From Bacillota bacterium (GTDB lineage Bacteria > Bacillota > UBA4882 > UBA8346), in contig JAEXFN010000032.1 of NCBI GenBank assembly GCA_023400055.1, positions 1 to 44,762 on the forward strand: DNA of 44,762 nucleotides, written 5' to 3'. Of the stretch, positions 1 through 7,363 are shown in pieces. The notes below the pieces were generated by a model. The model did no database searches and was not told the DNA's origin. It saw only the letters and a list, made by a program, of their open reading frames with translations. Made by a program: the position numbers and the translations under genes. Position 1 is the stretch's first letter. The number at the start of each line of letters is the position of its first letter.

Positions 1-31
1 CTTGTTTCTTTGGCCCACGGTTCCGGCGGCG

Positions 32-243
32 GGTTACTTTTTTGACGGCAAAAAAGTAACCAAAAAACCGTTGGAACCTACGGATTCCAAGCCTCCCTTA
101 TGCATCCGGTAACCGTCTTCGCCATCCATGGCCATCTGACTGGCTACTATGCCGAGGCTTCCGATGTCCCCTCCGCTGGGCGACCGCCATTTTTCATCCT
201 CGAAAAGAGGCGTCGCCCACCTTCATCCTTGAAGGCGGTGGGC
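32..243 (+). repeat. Structured repeat element, copy A
   Basis: This is the first of three copies of a hairpin-rich non-coding element; the others are at 303-625 on the minus strand and 5825-6140 on the plus strand. In order it shows a 12-bp perfect hairpin (32-43 pairing with 50-61, loop GACGGC), a second hairpin around TTGGAA/TTCCAA (about 71-93), a conserved block CCATCCATGGCC near 124-135, a conserved stretch ending GAAAAGAGGCGTCGCC, and a third hairpin (GCCCACC 215-221 with GGTGGGC 237-243). The stem sequences differ from copies B and C, but the hairpins sit in the same order and positions. The first stem (TTACTTTTTT/AAAAAAGTAA) resembles hairpins I recall from intergenic DNA of many bacteria. 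No convincing protein is encoded. The function is unknown. Copy A lies tail-to-tail with copy B. Confidence 0.6.
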
Positions 244-302
244 AATCAAAATTTAGTGCATCCATCAAATATTAAGCTTAGTAGCCATAACACAATAACG
301 AG

Positions 303-625
303 CACCCGTCTCCAGGGAGGGAGACGGCGCCGCTTCTTTTCAGGAGAAAAAACAGCGATCGGGGACGAAAGCCTACACTTAGTTGACAGTCAGAATGCCA
401 TGGATGGCGGCGACATTCTAAAACCCCGGATGAATGAGGAGGTGTCGGAACCTCGGTTCCGGCTGGGCGGATTCCAAAGGGTGTCCCACTACACCCTTTG
501 GTCCTGGGTCAGGCATGGAAGTCCAAAAATCGGCTTAGCCAGGACGGCGAATAAAGCCGATGGCGTGGGGGCAGGAATAGCCCCCATCGACCCTCATTGA
601 CTTAAATCATTACTTCTTTTTTGCT
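303..625 (-). repeat. Structured repeat element, copy B
   Basis: This is a near-complete copy of the element, in inverted orientation relative to copies A and C. Its hairpins on the plus-strand coordinates are CCGTCTCC 306-313 with GGAGACGG 320-327, CGGAACC 446-452 with GGTTCCG 455-461, and CCAAAGGGTGT 474-484 with ACACCCTTTGG 491-501. Near 555-592 lies a GC-rich hairpin (CCATCGGC with the opposing GTCGATGG on the minus strand). Compared with copy C, at least two stems carry paired substitutions that keep base pairing. An ORF of 166 codons runs across copies A and B on the plus strand, but it is explained by the repeats and is not accepted as a gene. Confidence 0.7.
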
Positions 626-673
626 TCTTAAATAGTTGTTTTGGGGATAAGTTATCTGGTTGAGTCATTGAAT

Positions 674-904
674 GAGCTTATTTTGTTAATAAAAGAGCTC
701 TTTTTGTGAATAAGTGAGCTCTTTCAGTCACTCAACAAGCTCTTTTTGTGGATAAATGAGCTCATTTTGTGAATAAAAAAGTTCTTTTTGTGAATAAATG
801 AGCTCTTTCAGTCGCTCAACAAGCTCTTTCTGTGGATAAATAAGCTCATTTTGTTAATAAAAGAACTCTTTTTGTGGATAAGTGATCTATTCCCGTGGCT
901 AAAC
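674..904. repeat. 21-bp tandem array 1 with phased DnaA-box matches
   Basis: Eleven units follow each other at exactly 21 bp, with starts at 674, 695, 716, 737, 758, 779, 800, 821, 842, 863 and 884. Most begin GAGCTC or AAGCTC followed by TTTTTGTGRATAA. An 84-bp higher-order duplication is visible (716-799 against 800-883). Six units carry TGTGGATAA (747, 831, 873) or TGTGAATAA (705, 768, 789), the reverse complement of the DnaA-box consensus TTATNCACA, all in one orientation. Two more carry TGTTAATAA (684, 852). Phase-matched TGGGGATAA occurs at 642. Read on the minus strand, the array gives heptads of the KELVERL/KELIYSQ type interrupted by stops, so it is not an intact gene. The role is unknown; a DnaA-binding role is inference. 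Confidence 0.8.
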
Positions 905-1018
905 AAAATTATTAACCGACTCAACCCGCTCCGGCGCAAAAAATATTTCCGTGCCAAACGGGCAAAGCTAATCGAAAAGATGCAGGCAGTTGAAAAAAAT
1001 GTTCGAGGGGGATATCTT

Positions 1019-1540
1019 TTGACCAAGGATTTGATCGACGCCATTAAAGAGCGCCACAGCATCCGCGCCTATGAAACCACCGCGATCCCCGAGGCGACCC
1101 TGGGCCGGTTGCTGGAATCGGCCCATCTGGCGCCCAGCGCCGGCAATCTGCAACCCTGGAAGTTCGTGGTGGTGCGCAGCGAAGCGATTCGCGCGGCATT
1201 GGCCGGAGCCGCTTACGGGCAGAATTTTGTTGCCGCCGCGCCCGTCAACATCGTGGTCTGCGCGGAGCCGGAACGTTCGGCGGCCCGCTACGGCGAACGG
1301 GGCGCGGATCTCTATTGCATTCAGGATACCGCCGCGGCGGCGCAGAATATCTTGCTGACCGCCACCGCTTATGGTTTGGGCAGTTGCTGGGTGGGGGCAT
1401 TCGACGAGGAAAAAGTCCGCCAGGCGCTGGGAATCGGGCCCGAACTGCGGCCGATGGCCATCATCCCGCTGGGCTACCCGGCGCAGGAACCGGCGGAAGT
1501 CGCATACCGCAGCCTCGATGAGATTACCTTGATTATGTAG
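1019..1540 (+). CDS. Nitroreductase family protein
   Basis: This is a flavin-dependent oxidoreductase of the nitroreductase fold, which usually binds FMN and uses NAD(P)H to reduce nitro- or quinone-type substrates; the physiological substrate cannot be read from sequence. Visible marks are the N-terminal RHSIRAYE motif, the APSAGNLQPWKFVVV stretch typical of FMN binding, and GLGSCWVGAFDEEKV in the C-terminal half. The chosen start is TTG at 1019, seven bases after AGGGGG, giving 173 residues, a normal size for the family. An upstream ATG at 851 would add 56 residues encoded mainly by the 21-bp array, which is unlikely to be real. The gene stands alone and converges on holA 96 bp downstream. 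Confidence 0.85.
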   Translation: MTKDLIDAIKERHSIRAYETTAIPEATLGRLLESAHLAPSAGNLQPWKFVVVRSEAIRAALAGAAYGQNFVAAAPVNIVVCAEPERSAARYGERGADLYCIQDTAAAAQNILLTATAYGLGSCWVGAFDEEKVRQALGIGPELRPMAIIPLGYPAQEPAEVAYRSLDEITLIM

Positions 1541-1636
1541 GCGCGCAATTGGCGGAATGCTTCACAAGCCCTGTGAACTTGCTTCGCTGAGTTCGGCGAT
1601 CGCCCTGGCCTTCGGCCGGAGTTCGATACCGCGCTT

Positions 1637-2632
1637 TTAGCGGCTCGAACAAATCTCGGCCACCGTCAGCTCCAGTTCCAAGCGGGGCTCCCGCTGGCCC
1701 GATTTCATGCGGTAATCGGCAGTAACCAGCCGTTCCGCGATCCAGGCCAATTCGGCCAGGCCGAACCGGGCGGCTTGCGCAAAACTCTTTTCGGCCACAT
1801 AGGGGTTGATTCCTAGCATTCCGGCCAGGGCCTTAGCGTTCACTCCCGAGGAACGGGCCGTCTGGGCCGCGGTGATGTTGCGGAACTGCCGGCTGAGCGT
1901 GGCCAGGAGCTTCGTCTCATTCTCGCCCGCGTCCAGCAGTTCTTCCAGGCGCGGCAGGCCCAGCCGGGGGTCGCGTTGCGCCACCGCGTCGATCAGGCCG
2001 AAGATGTCCGGTTCCGGCTCGCCCGGGATCAGCGCTTCCAGCTCCGCGTCGCTGGGCGCCGGACGATCGCCGAGGAAGGTCCGCAACTTCTCCAGCTCGG
2101 TCCGGATGCGCAGCAGATTGGGGCCCAGCCGCTCGCCGATCCGCCGCAATTGGTGCGGCGGAAGCCTCAGGCCCATCTGCTCGGCGCGCTGCTTCAACCA
2201 GAGCGGCAGCTCATTGGCCTTGAGCCCCGAACAATCGACCACGTTCAGGTGCTTGGTCAGCTCCTGGTGAACCTTCTTGCGGCCATCCAGTTTGGCGGCG
2301 GAGACGAACAGATAGACCCCGTCCGGCAAACGGGAGAACCCCTTCAGCAACGCTTCATCCACCCCATGGGCCGACTCTTCCAGCTTTTCCAGGCGGATCA
2401 GCCGCGCTCCGCCGAAGAACGGCGGGGTCTCCAGGTTGTTCAGCAGGTTTTCCGGGGTCGTCTCCGCGGCAGGCAGCCGGATCAGGTTGAACGGCAGATC
2501 GGCCGGAGCCACCAATTGGGCGCTAGCCGCCGCGAACAACTCCTCGTGAAAAAGTTGCTCCTCTCCCAAGAAGAGATAGGCCGGCAACAGCCTGGCCTCA
2601 GCCACCTGCTTCAGAAACTCGGCGCGATTCAT
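1637..2632 (-). CDS. holA: DNA polymerase III subunit delta
   Basis: This is the delta subunit of the clamp loader, which opens the beta sliding clamp so that it can be placed on primed DNA. The protein of 331 residues has the expected N-terminal FLGEEQLFHEEL segment, the long helical middle domain and the C-terminal SRQFRNITAAQ region. Two ATG codons are adjacent at 2635 and 2632. The second lies six bases after GGAGG and is preferred; the first overlaps the comEC stop as ATGA. The gene is last in the comEA-comEC-holA operon, an arrangement common in Bacillota. No strong terminator is seen in the 96 bp before the convergent nitroreductase gene. Confidence 0.93.
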   Translation of the reverse strand: MNRAEFLKQVAEARLLPAYLFLGEEQLFHEELFAAASAQLVAPADLPFNLIRLPAAETTPENLLNNLETPPFFGGARLIRLEKLEESAHGVDEALLKGFSRLPDGVYLFVSAAKLDGRKKVHQELTKHLNVVDCSGLKANELPLWLKQRAEQMGLRLPPHQLRRIGERLGPNLLRIRTELEKLRTFLGDRPAPSDAELEALIPGEPEPDIFGLIDAVAQRDPRLGLPRLEELLDAGENETKLLATLSRQFRNITAAQTARSSGVNAKALAGMLGINPYVAEKSFAQAARFGLAELAWIAERLVTADYRMKSGQREPRLELELTVAEICSSR

Positions 2633-4986
2633 CATTTACCTCCTGGCTTGGCGACAGCCACTGTCAAACGGTTTTGATAGAGCCGCAGGTCGATCCGGCC
2701 GTCCCGGTCGGTGCGGTACACGGGTAAAGCCATGGAACGCAGCCGGTTCAGCGCCGCTCGCCCCGGCAGGCCGTACTGATTATGGGCGCCCACCGAAATC
2801 AAGGCCACCACCGGCCGCACCTGCGTCAAAAAGGCTAAGGTCGAGGCGCCGTTGCTGCCGTGGTGGCCCACTTTTAAAACGGCGGCGCGCAACGCGCGGG
2901 GATATTTGCGGCTCAATATTGCTTCGCCTTCGGCGCTGAGATCTCCTGTCAACAACAGTTTATTTTTCCCGAAATTCAGCGAAAGCACCAGCGAACGGTC
3001 GTTCTCCGCCAAATCCGCGCCGCGCGCCTCATAGACCAGGCCGCCGACGCTCCGGCCCAACCGGACCGGCGTGCCCGGACCGGCCTGGCGGCAACGGACG
3101 CCCAAAGCTTCAGCGGCCCGGCGCAGCCGCTCCACTTCCGGCGCAGTGGTCCCGGCCGGCAGGAAAAGCGTCCCCACCGGCAAGGCGCTCAGCACTTCCA
3201 GCATTCCGCCGCGGTGATCGCGGTCGCCGTGGGACAGATAAACCTGATCCAGCCGGCCGATTCCCTCCCGGCGCAGGACCGGCAGTACCGAACGGCGGCC
3301 CCGCCCCGGATTGCCGGCGTCGATCAGCGCGCTGCGGCCGTCGGGCGTTTTGAGCAGCAAGGCATCCCCCTGGCCGACATCGATCACCGTCAATTGCAGG
3401 TATTGATGGGTTAACCGGTAACCGTAGCGCGTCCAGCAGGCCAGGTTTGCCACCAGCAACAATGCCAAAACGGCCGGTCCGGGACGAAGGTCCCAATGGG
3501 GCCGGCCGGTCAGCCGGTTCGGCCGCAAGCCGTCCAACAGCAGTACCAACCCCAGGTAGTAGGCGATTAGCCACGGCCACGGCCAGACCGGCGCGTAACT
3601 GGCGGCCCAGGGCTGGCCGGCCCAGAAATGAATGATGGCGCGGGTCCCATCCAAGATCCGCTCCATCCCGGCCATGGCCAGCGCGCCGGCTGCCGGGAAA
3701 ACCGCCCCCAGCGCCTCGCCCGCCAAACCGCCGACTACGATCAATTCCGCCGGAACCAGCAGCAAGAGGTTGACGAGCGGACCGGACCAGGAGATTTGTT
3801 GAAAATACTGGATCAGGATGGGAATGAGCGGTAATTGGGCGGCGACCGAGATCAAAAGCCCGTCGCGGAGCGGCTTCAGCCAACGCCGGCTCACCGGAAG
3901 GCTCTCGCGCAGCAGCGGAAAGATCCCGACCACGCCCAGGGTGGCGCCGCAAGAAAGCTGAAAGCCGATCTGAAACAGGCTATACGGGTCACCGATCAGC
4001 AAGATCCAGGCGGCCAGCGCCAGGCGGTTCAAGCCGGCACGGCTTCCGGAGCCCAGCCAGTCTCCGGCCAGATAAAACAGGAGCATCAAGCCGGACCGCA
4101 ATACCGGCGGCTCCATCCCGGTCATCAGGATATAAAAACCGATGGCCGCGGCCAACGGCAAGAAGCGCCACCGTTTGGGCACTCGCAATCCCTGCAGCAC
4201 CAGGCTCAGGAAGCCGACCACCAGTCCGACATGCAACCCCGAGACGGACAGCAGGTGAATGGTTCCGGTGCGCTGCAATTCGTCCTGTAAGCGGAGGCCC
4301 GCCGCCGTGTCGCCCGGCCGGTCCCCGAAGAGCATGCCGTGAAACAGTTCGAGATTCAGCCCGCTCAGCGTCCGGGCGCCCACCGCTTTCATCCGGAGCC
4401 GCCAGCCATTGGCCCACGCCAGCGGGATCCGCCAAACCGGGCCGCTGCGCCGCAGTCCTTGCGGTTCCCCGGCCAAACGCAGATAACCGGCGACCCGCTG
4501 CTGTTCGGCCAACCCGGGCCAACCCGTTTGAGGAAAGAGCGCCGCCCGGAAGCGGCCCTGGCAACGCAAGGTCCGACCCAGCCACTCTTCAGGCAATATC
4601 CGGGAAGACTCGATTCGCACCGTCCCGGTCAACCCCTGGCTCCGGGCAGGATCCAGCCGCACCCGGCAATTGAAGCCGAACTCGTCCCGGCGCGGCCGTT
4701 CGATGACGGTTCCCTGAAAGACCAAACTTTGCCCGTTCCAAGCCTGGTTATGTTGAATGGCCCAGCGGTAGTCCGCCCGGGAATGGCTCATCCAAAAACC
4801 GCCCAGGCCCAATAAGGCCAAGCCGATCAGCCAGACTTCGCCGCGCCGGTTGAACAGCAACAGCAACGCCGCGCCCCCGCCCGCCGCGCCGGCCAGGCCC
4901 AACCAGAGCAACGGCTGAACCTCCAGACAAACGGCGACGACGACGCCGGCCGCCATCCCCAAGCCACCGCTGAGCGCCCAGGTCAT
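2632..4986 (-). CDS. comEC: DNA internalization channel protein ComEC/Rec2
   Basis: This is the predicted membrane channel that takes up single-stranded DNA during natural transformation. The 784 residues contain N-terminal membrane segments (about 1-68), a DUF4131-like extracellular region, the Competence domain with the conserved HLLSVSGLHV motif (about 244-253) and many hydrophobic helices up to about 520, and a C-terminal metallo-beta-lactamase-like domain. That last domain shows VIDVGQGDALLL (534 onward), SHGDRDHRGG (585-594) and KVGHHGSNG, so its metal-binding residues look intact. All three parts are present, so the gene seems functional. It overlaps comEA upstream by ATGA and holA downstream by a few bases, which implies translational coupling. 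Confidence 0.95.
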   Translation of the reverse strand: MTWALSGGLGMAAGVVVAVCLEVQPLLWLGLAGAAGGGAALLLLFNRRGEVWLIGLALLGLGGFWMSHSRADYRWAIQHNQAWNGQSLVFQGTVIERPRRDEFGFNCRVRLDPARSQGLTGTVRIESSRILPEEWLGRTLRCQGRFRAALFPQTGWPGLAEQQRVAGYLRLAGEPQGLRRSGPVWRIPLAWANGWRLRMKAVGARTLSGLNLELFHGMLFGDRPGDTAAGLRLQDELQRTGTIHLLSVSGLHVGLVVGFLSLVLQGLRVPKRWRFLPLAAAIGFYILMTGMEPPVLRSGLMLLFYLAGDWLGSGSRAGLNRLALAAWILLIGDPYSLFQIGFQLSCGATLGVVGIFPLLRESLPVSRRWLKPLRDGLLISVAAQLPLIPILIQYFQQISWSGPLVNLLLLVPAELIVVGGLAGEALGAVFPAAGALAMAGMERILDGTRAIIHFWAGQPWAASYAPVWPWPWLIAYYLGLVLLLDGLRPNRLTGRPHWDLRPGPAVLALLLVANLACWTRYGYRLTHQYLQLTVIDVGQGDALLLKTPDGRSALIDAGNPGRGRRSVLPVLRREGIGRLDQVYLSHGDRDHRGGMLEVLSALPVGTLFLPAGTTAPEVERLRRAAEALGVRCRQAGPGTPVRLGRSVGGLVYEARGADLAENDRSLVLSLNFGKNKLLLTGDLSAEGEAILSRKYPRALRAAVLKVGHHGSNGASTLAFLTQVRPVVALISVGAHNQYGLPGRAALNRLRSMALPVYRTDRDGRIDLRLYQNRLTVAVAKPGGK

Positions 4987-5594
4987 TGGACATACAAGGC
5001 GGTACGGAATTTCTCCAGCTTGACCGGACCGATCCCCGCCACGTTTCCCAAGTCGTCATAAGCGGCAAAAGGACCGTGCTGGGTCCGGTACTCGATGATC
5101 TTGGCCGCCAGCACCGGCCCGATGCCCGGCACCGCCTCCAATTCGGCCGCGGTGGCCCGGTTGAGGTCGAACGGTCCCTGGGGTTTCGGCGTTCGAGCGG
5201 GTCCCTTCGCCTTGGAACCGCTGCCGGTTTTGCGGGACGCCGTGCGTTTGGCGCGCTGGGCGGCGGGCAGAACCTCACCTTGCTTGGGGACATAGACCTG
5301 CTCGCCATCTTCCGCGTACTCCGCCAGATTGATGCGGTTCAGATCGGCCTCGGGCAGTGCTCCGCCCGCCAGTTTCAACAGCTCGAACTTGCGAATGGGG
5401 GCTTTCACCTTGATGATCCCGGGATTGCGGACCGCCCCGCAGACATGCACGTAAATCGGTTCATCCTCGGCGGGGATCGAGTAGGTCACGGCGCGGGACT
5501 GCCCGCCGTCGATGAAGAGCAGGGCGCCACCGATGAGCAACAGCATCGTCAACGCCAAAGCGGCAATTCGCTGGGGCACCGTCAGGTAAAACAA
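4983..5594 (-). CDS. comEA: Competence protein ComEA, helix-hairpin-helix DNA receptor
   Basis: This is a membrane-anchored DNA receptor for transformation. The 203 residues begin with one membrane helix (about 8-28), then an SLBB-type domain (about 45-100, with YVHVCGAVRNPGI), a basic linker rich in K, R and A (about 105-138), and a C-terminal double helix-hairpin-helix (about 142-203, with VPGIGPVLAAKI and VAGIGPVKLEKF). The start is TTG, closely preceded by GGGGAGGAA; the nearby ATG at 5613 is out of frame. It is the first gene of the comEA-comEC-holA operon. With ComEC it suggests a natural-transformation capacity or history, though no comG or comF genes are in the window. Confidence 0.93.
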   Translation of the reverse strand: MFYLTVPQRIAALALTMLLLIGGALLFIDGGQSRAVTYSIPAEDEPIYVHVCGAVRNPGIIKVKAPIRKFELLKLAGGALPEADLNRINLAEYAEDGEQVYVPKQGEVLPAAQRAKRTASRKTGSGSKAKGPARTPKPQGPFDLNRATAAELEAVPGIGPVLAAKIIEYRTQHGPFAAYDDLGNVAGIGPVKLEKFRTALYVQ

Positions 5595-5824
5595 ATTCCT
5601 CCCCGCCTTTCATAAAGACTAAGGAGGAATTCGTCGATTCGTGCCAAATACCTTCTAAATTTTACATATATTGTAACAATTTAAAACTTGTCACAAGTTT
5701 AATTTTAAATAACTCGACTTTCGCAATTCAAATTACCAGTAAACCCTTGAAACATAAGCTATAGGAGCATATCAACAAGTATCCTTGACATATTTAAATA
5801 AGTAACTCAATTTTCCATGTGAAA
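5595..5824. other. AT-rich upstream region of the comEA operon
   Basis: This non-coding stretch is much richer in A and T than its surroundings. On the minus strand, near 5666-5696, it contains CTTGTGACAAG, a small palindrome, followed by TTACAATAT, which could be promoter elements for comEA, but the spacing is not ideal. On the plus strand TTGACA occurs at 5785-5790 without a good -10 box. No protein or RNA gene is recognised. The promoter assignment is weak. Confidence 0.3.
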
Positions 5825-6140
5825 AAGTAAGCAATGATTTAAGTCAGAGGGCCGATGGGGGCTATTCCTGCCCCCACGCCATCGGCTTTTTTCGCCGTCC
5901 TGGCTAAGCCGATTTTTGGACTTCCATGTCCTGACCCAGGACCAAAGGGTTTAATCGGAAACCCTTTGGAATCCCCCGACTAGGAACCAAGGTTCCTAGA
6001 CCTCCTCATTCATCCGGGTTCTAGCATGCTGCCGCCATCCATGGCCCTCTGTCTGGCAATTGGGCTAAGGCTTCTGTCCCCGACCGCTGTTTTTCGTCCA
6101 AGAAAAGAAGCGTCGCCGTCTCCCTCCTTGGAGACGGGTG
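5825..6140 (+). repeat. Structured repeat element, copy C
   Basis: This is the third copy of the hairpin element, in inverted orientation to copy B. It opens with GCCGATGG (5851-5858) pairing with CCATCGGC (5879-5886), followed by six T residues, so this part could act as a terminator on the plus strand. Next come CCAAAGGGTTT 5942-5952 with AAACCCTTTGG 5959-5969, CTAGGAACC 5980-5988 with GGTTCCTAG 5991-5999, the conserved CGCCATCCATGGCC block near 6033, and CCGTCTCC 6116-6123 with GGAGACGG 6130-6137. Relative to copy B, one G-C pair in the second hairpin has become T-A and one C-G pair in the third has become A-T. This preserves structure and suggests that an RNA or folded single strand is selected. 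Confidence 0.7.
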
Positions 6141-6192
6141 CTTTAGCAAGTTTGTGCTTCTAAGCCTAATTTAGGATTAAAAATTATGACTT

Positions 6193-6288
6193 TCGATCGC
6201 GGATTTAACGGATGAAAGGATTCCACGGCCGAGAGATCGGGAAGTGGGTTTTTCCGCCAAATCCTTAAATCCATTCATCCGTGATCGA
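6193..6288. repeat. Long imperfect inverted repeat
   Basis: The left arm begins TCGATCGCGGAT and the right arm, read as reverse complement, begins TCGATCACGGAT; both continue with GGAT and AGGATT blocks. The arms are about 30 bases each around a loop of roughly 35. Together they could fold into an extended imperfect hairpin. It lies directly beyond copy C of the hairpin element, in the gap between comEA and the ccdA-like gene. No coding sequence is seen. Confidence 0.5.
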
Positions 6289-6444
6289 CTCTTTTTATAG
6301 ATAGAAATTCAAAAATATCAGGATTCCCTGAGATTCTAGGCCGAATTGAATCAGGTTAATCCTTGCATCCTGCGAATCATGGTTCAAGATGCGGATGATA
6401 TTTTTCGGATACGAAAACGATACTTCAGGCCCGGCTTTTTGCGG

Positions 6445-6515
6445 TATAATATTCATCATGGAAGTTGTCTTTCATTGGAGAGTCCGTCGGTAATACCGAC
6501 GGACTTTTGGTCGTG
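6445..6515 (+). other. Possible short transcript with strong hairpin
   Basis: A TATAAT box (6445-6450) is followed by a perfect 11-bp hairpin, AGTCCGTCGGT (6481-6491) with ACCGACGGACT (6495-6505), and four T residues. The distance would give a transcript of about 55 bases. It contains an 11-codon frame starting ATG at 6459 and ending inside the hairpin. No good -35 box is seen and no plus-strand gene lies downstream, so this may be a tiny RNA, a relic leader, or chance. Confidence 0.3.
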
Positions 6516-6629
6516 GGTCACTTGCATTGCTCATGCCATGGGTTCCCAGGCAGGGCTAACTTGATAATCATCATTTTTCTTTTTACGGCATCTTTTTCTC
6601 CGCGAAGTTGGGTAAAACATTGTGAAAGT

Positions 6630-7361
6630 TCAATGTCCCAACAGGTTCTCCGGATTCCAGCCGCCGGTGAGCCGCATCAACCACGACGAGAAGGCCGGCA
6701 TGCTCCCAGTCAACAGAAACAGCCCCATCAGAATCAGCAAAGCCCCAGCCAGCCACTCCAAGTACTTGAGCAATGGCTTCACCCGGTTGAGACGGCGCAA
6801 CATTCCCTGAAACCCGACGGCCAACAGCAAAAACGGCAGCGCCAGACCGGCCGAGTACACCAGCAACAGGCCGAGCCCCTTGAGCGGCGTCCCCTGACTG
6901 CCGGCCAACGCCAGAATCGAGCCGAGGATCGGTCCGACACACGGCGTCCACCCCAAGGAGAAAGCCACTCCCGTGAGAAACGCCCCCGCCGCGCCGAGCG
7001 TCGGCCGGACTTGCCAGCGGTATTCCCGGTAGAGCCAAGGCAGTTTCAGCCAGCCGCCCTGATGCAGCCCGAGGATCACTACCAAAACTCCGCCCAACCG
7101 GGAAAGGAGGATCCGGTTGGCCCGCAACAACGCTCCCAAATAGGAACTGGTCACCCCCATCAACAGAAAGACCAGGGTGAAGCCGCCGACGAAGATCAGG
7201 GTCGCCCGGAGCACTTTGGCGCGCGAAATCGCTCCGCTTTGCAACTCACTGAGCGACGCGCCGGAGATAATCCCCAGATAACCGGGGGCGATGGGCAAGA
7301 TGCACGGCGACAAAAAAGAAAGCAGGCCGCCCAAGAACGCCAGTGTCAATGAGACGTCCAT
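6630..7361 (-). CDS. CcdA/DsbD-type thiol reductant transporter
   Basis: This membrane protein moves reducing equivalents from cytoplasmic thioredoxin to extracytoplasmic thiol proteins. The 243 residues form about six membrane helices, and the two redox-active cysteines lie in Pro-Cys motifs: FLSPCILPIAPG (C20) and GWTPCVGPILG (C141). The length is typical of CcdA. The gene begins two bases after the stop of the tlpA-like gene, so the two are co-transcribed and CcdA probably reduces that thioredoxin-like partner. In Bacillota such pairs serve cytochrome c maturation or spore envelope formation; the context here does not decide which. Confidence 0.88.
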   Translation of the reverse strand: MDVSLTLAFLGGLLSFLSPCILPIAPGYLGIISGASLSELQSGAISRAKVLRATLIFVGGFTLVFLLMGVTSSYLGALLRANRILLSRLGGVLVVILGLHQGGWLKLPWLYREYRWQVRPTLGAAGAFLTGVAFSLGWTPCVGPILGSILALAGSQGTPLKGLGLLLVYSAGLALPFLLLAVGFQGMLRRLNRVKPLLKYLEWLAGALLILMGLFLLTGSMPAFSSWLMRLTGGWNPENLLGH

Positions 7362-7363
7362 GG

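Noticed and set aside
100..600. 166-codon open frame on the plus strand
   Set aside because: It spans repeat copies A and B and the spacer between them, has no ribosome-binding site, and its peptide is explained by hairpin repeat DNA.
32..625. Insertion sequence remnant
   Set aside because: No transposase fragment, terminal inverted repeat with target duplication, or coding similarity was seen; the hairpin architecture fits a structured repeat better.
674..904. CRISPR array
   Set aside because: The units are contiguous 21-mers without unique spacers, and no cas genes are present; the same holds for the arrays at 15737 and 27680.
851..1018. N-terminal extension of the nitroreductase from an ATG at 851
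   Set aside because: These codons lie mostly in the 21-bp array and adjacent DNA; the TTG at 1019 has a strong Shine-Dalgarno sequence and gives the normal family length.
6465..7352. Long plus-strand open frame opposite the ccdA-like gene
   Set aside because: It is a shadow of the minus-strand coding frame with Gln/Arg/Pro-rich, low-complexity composition and no homology that I recognise.
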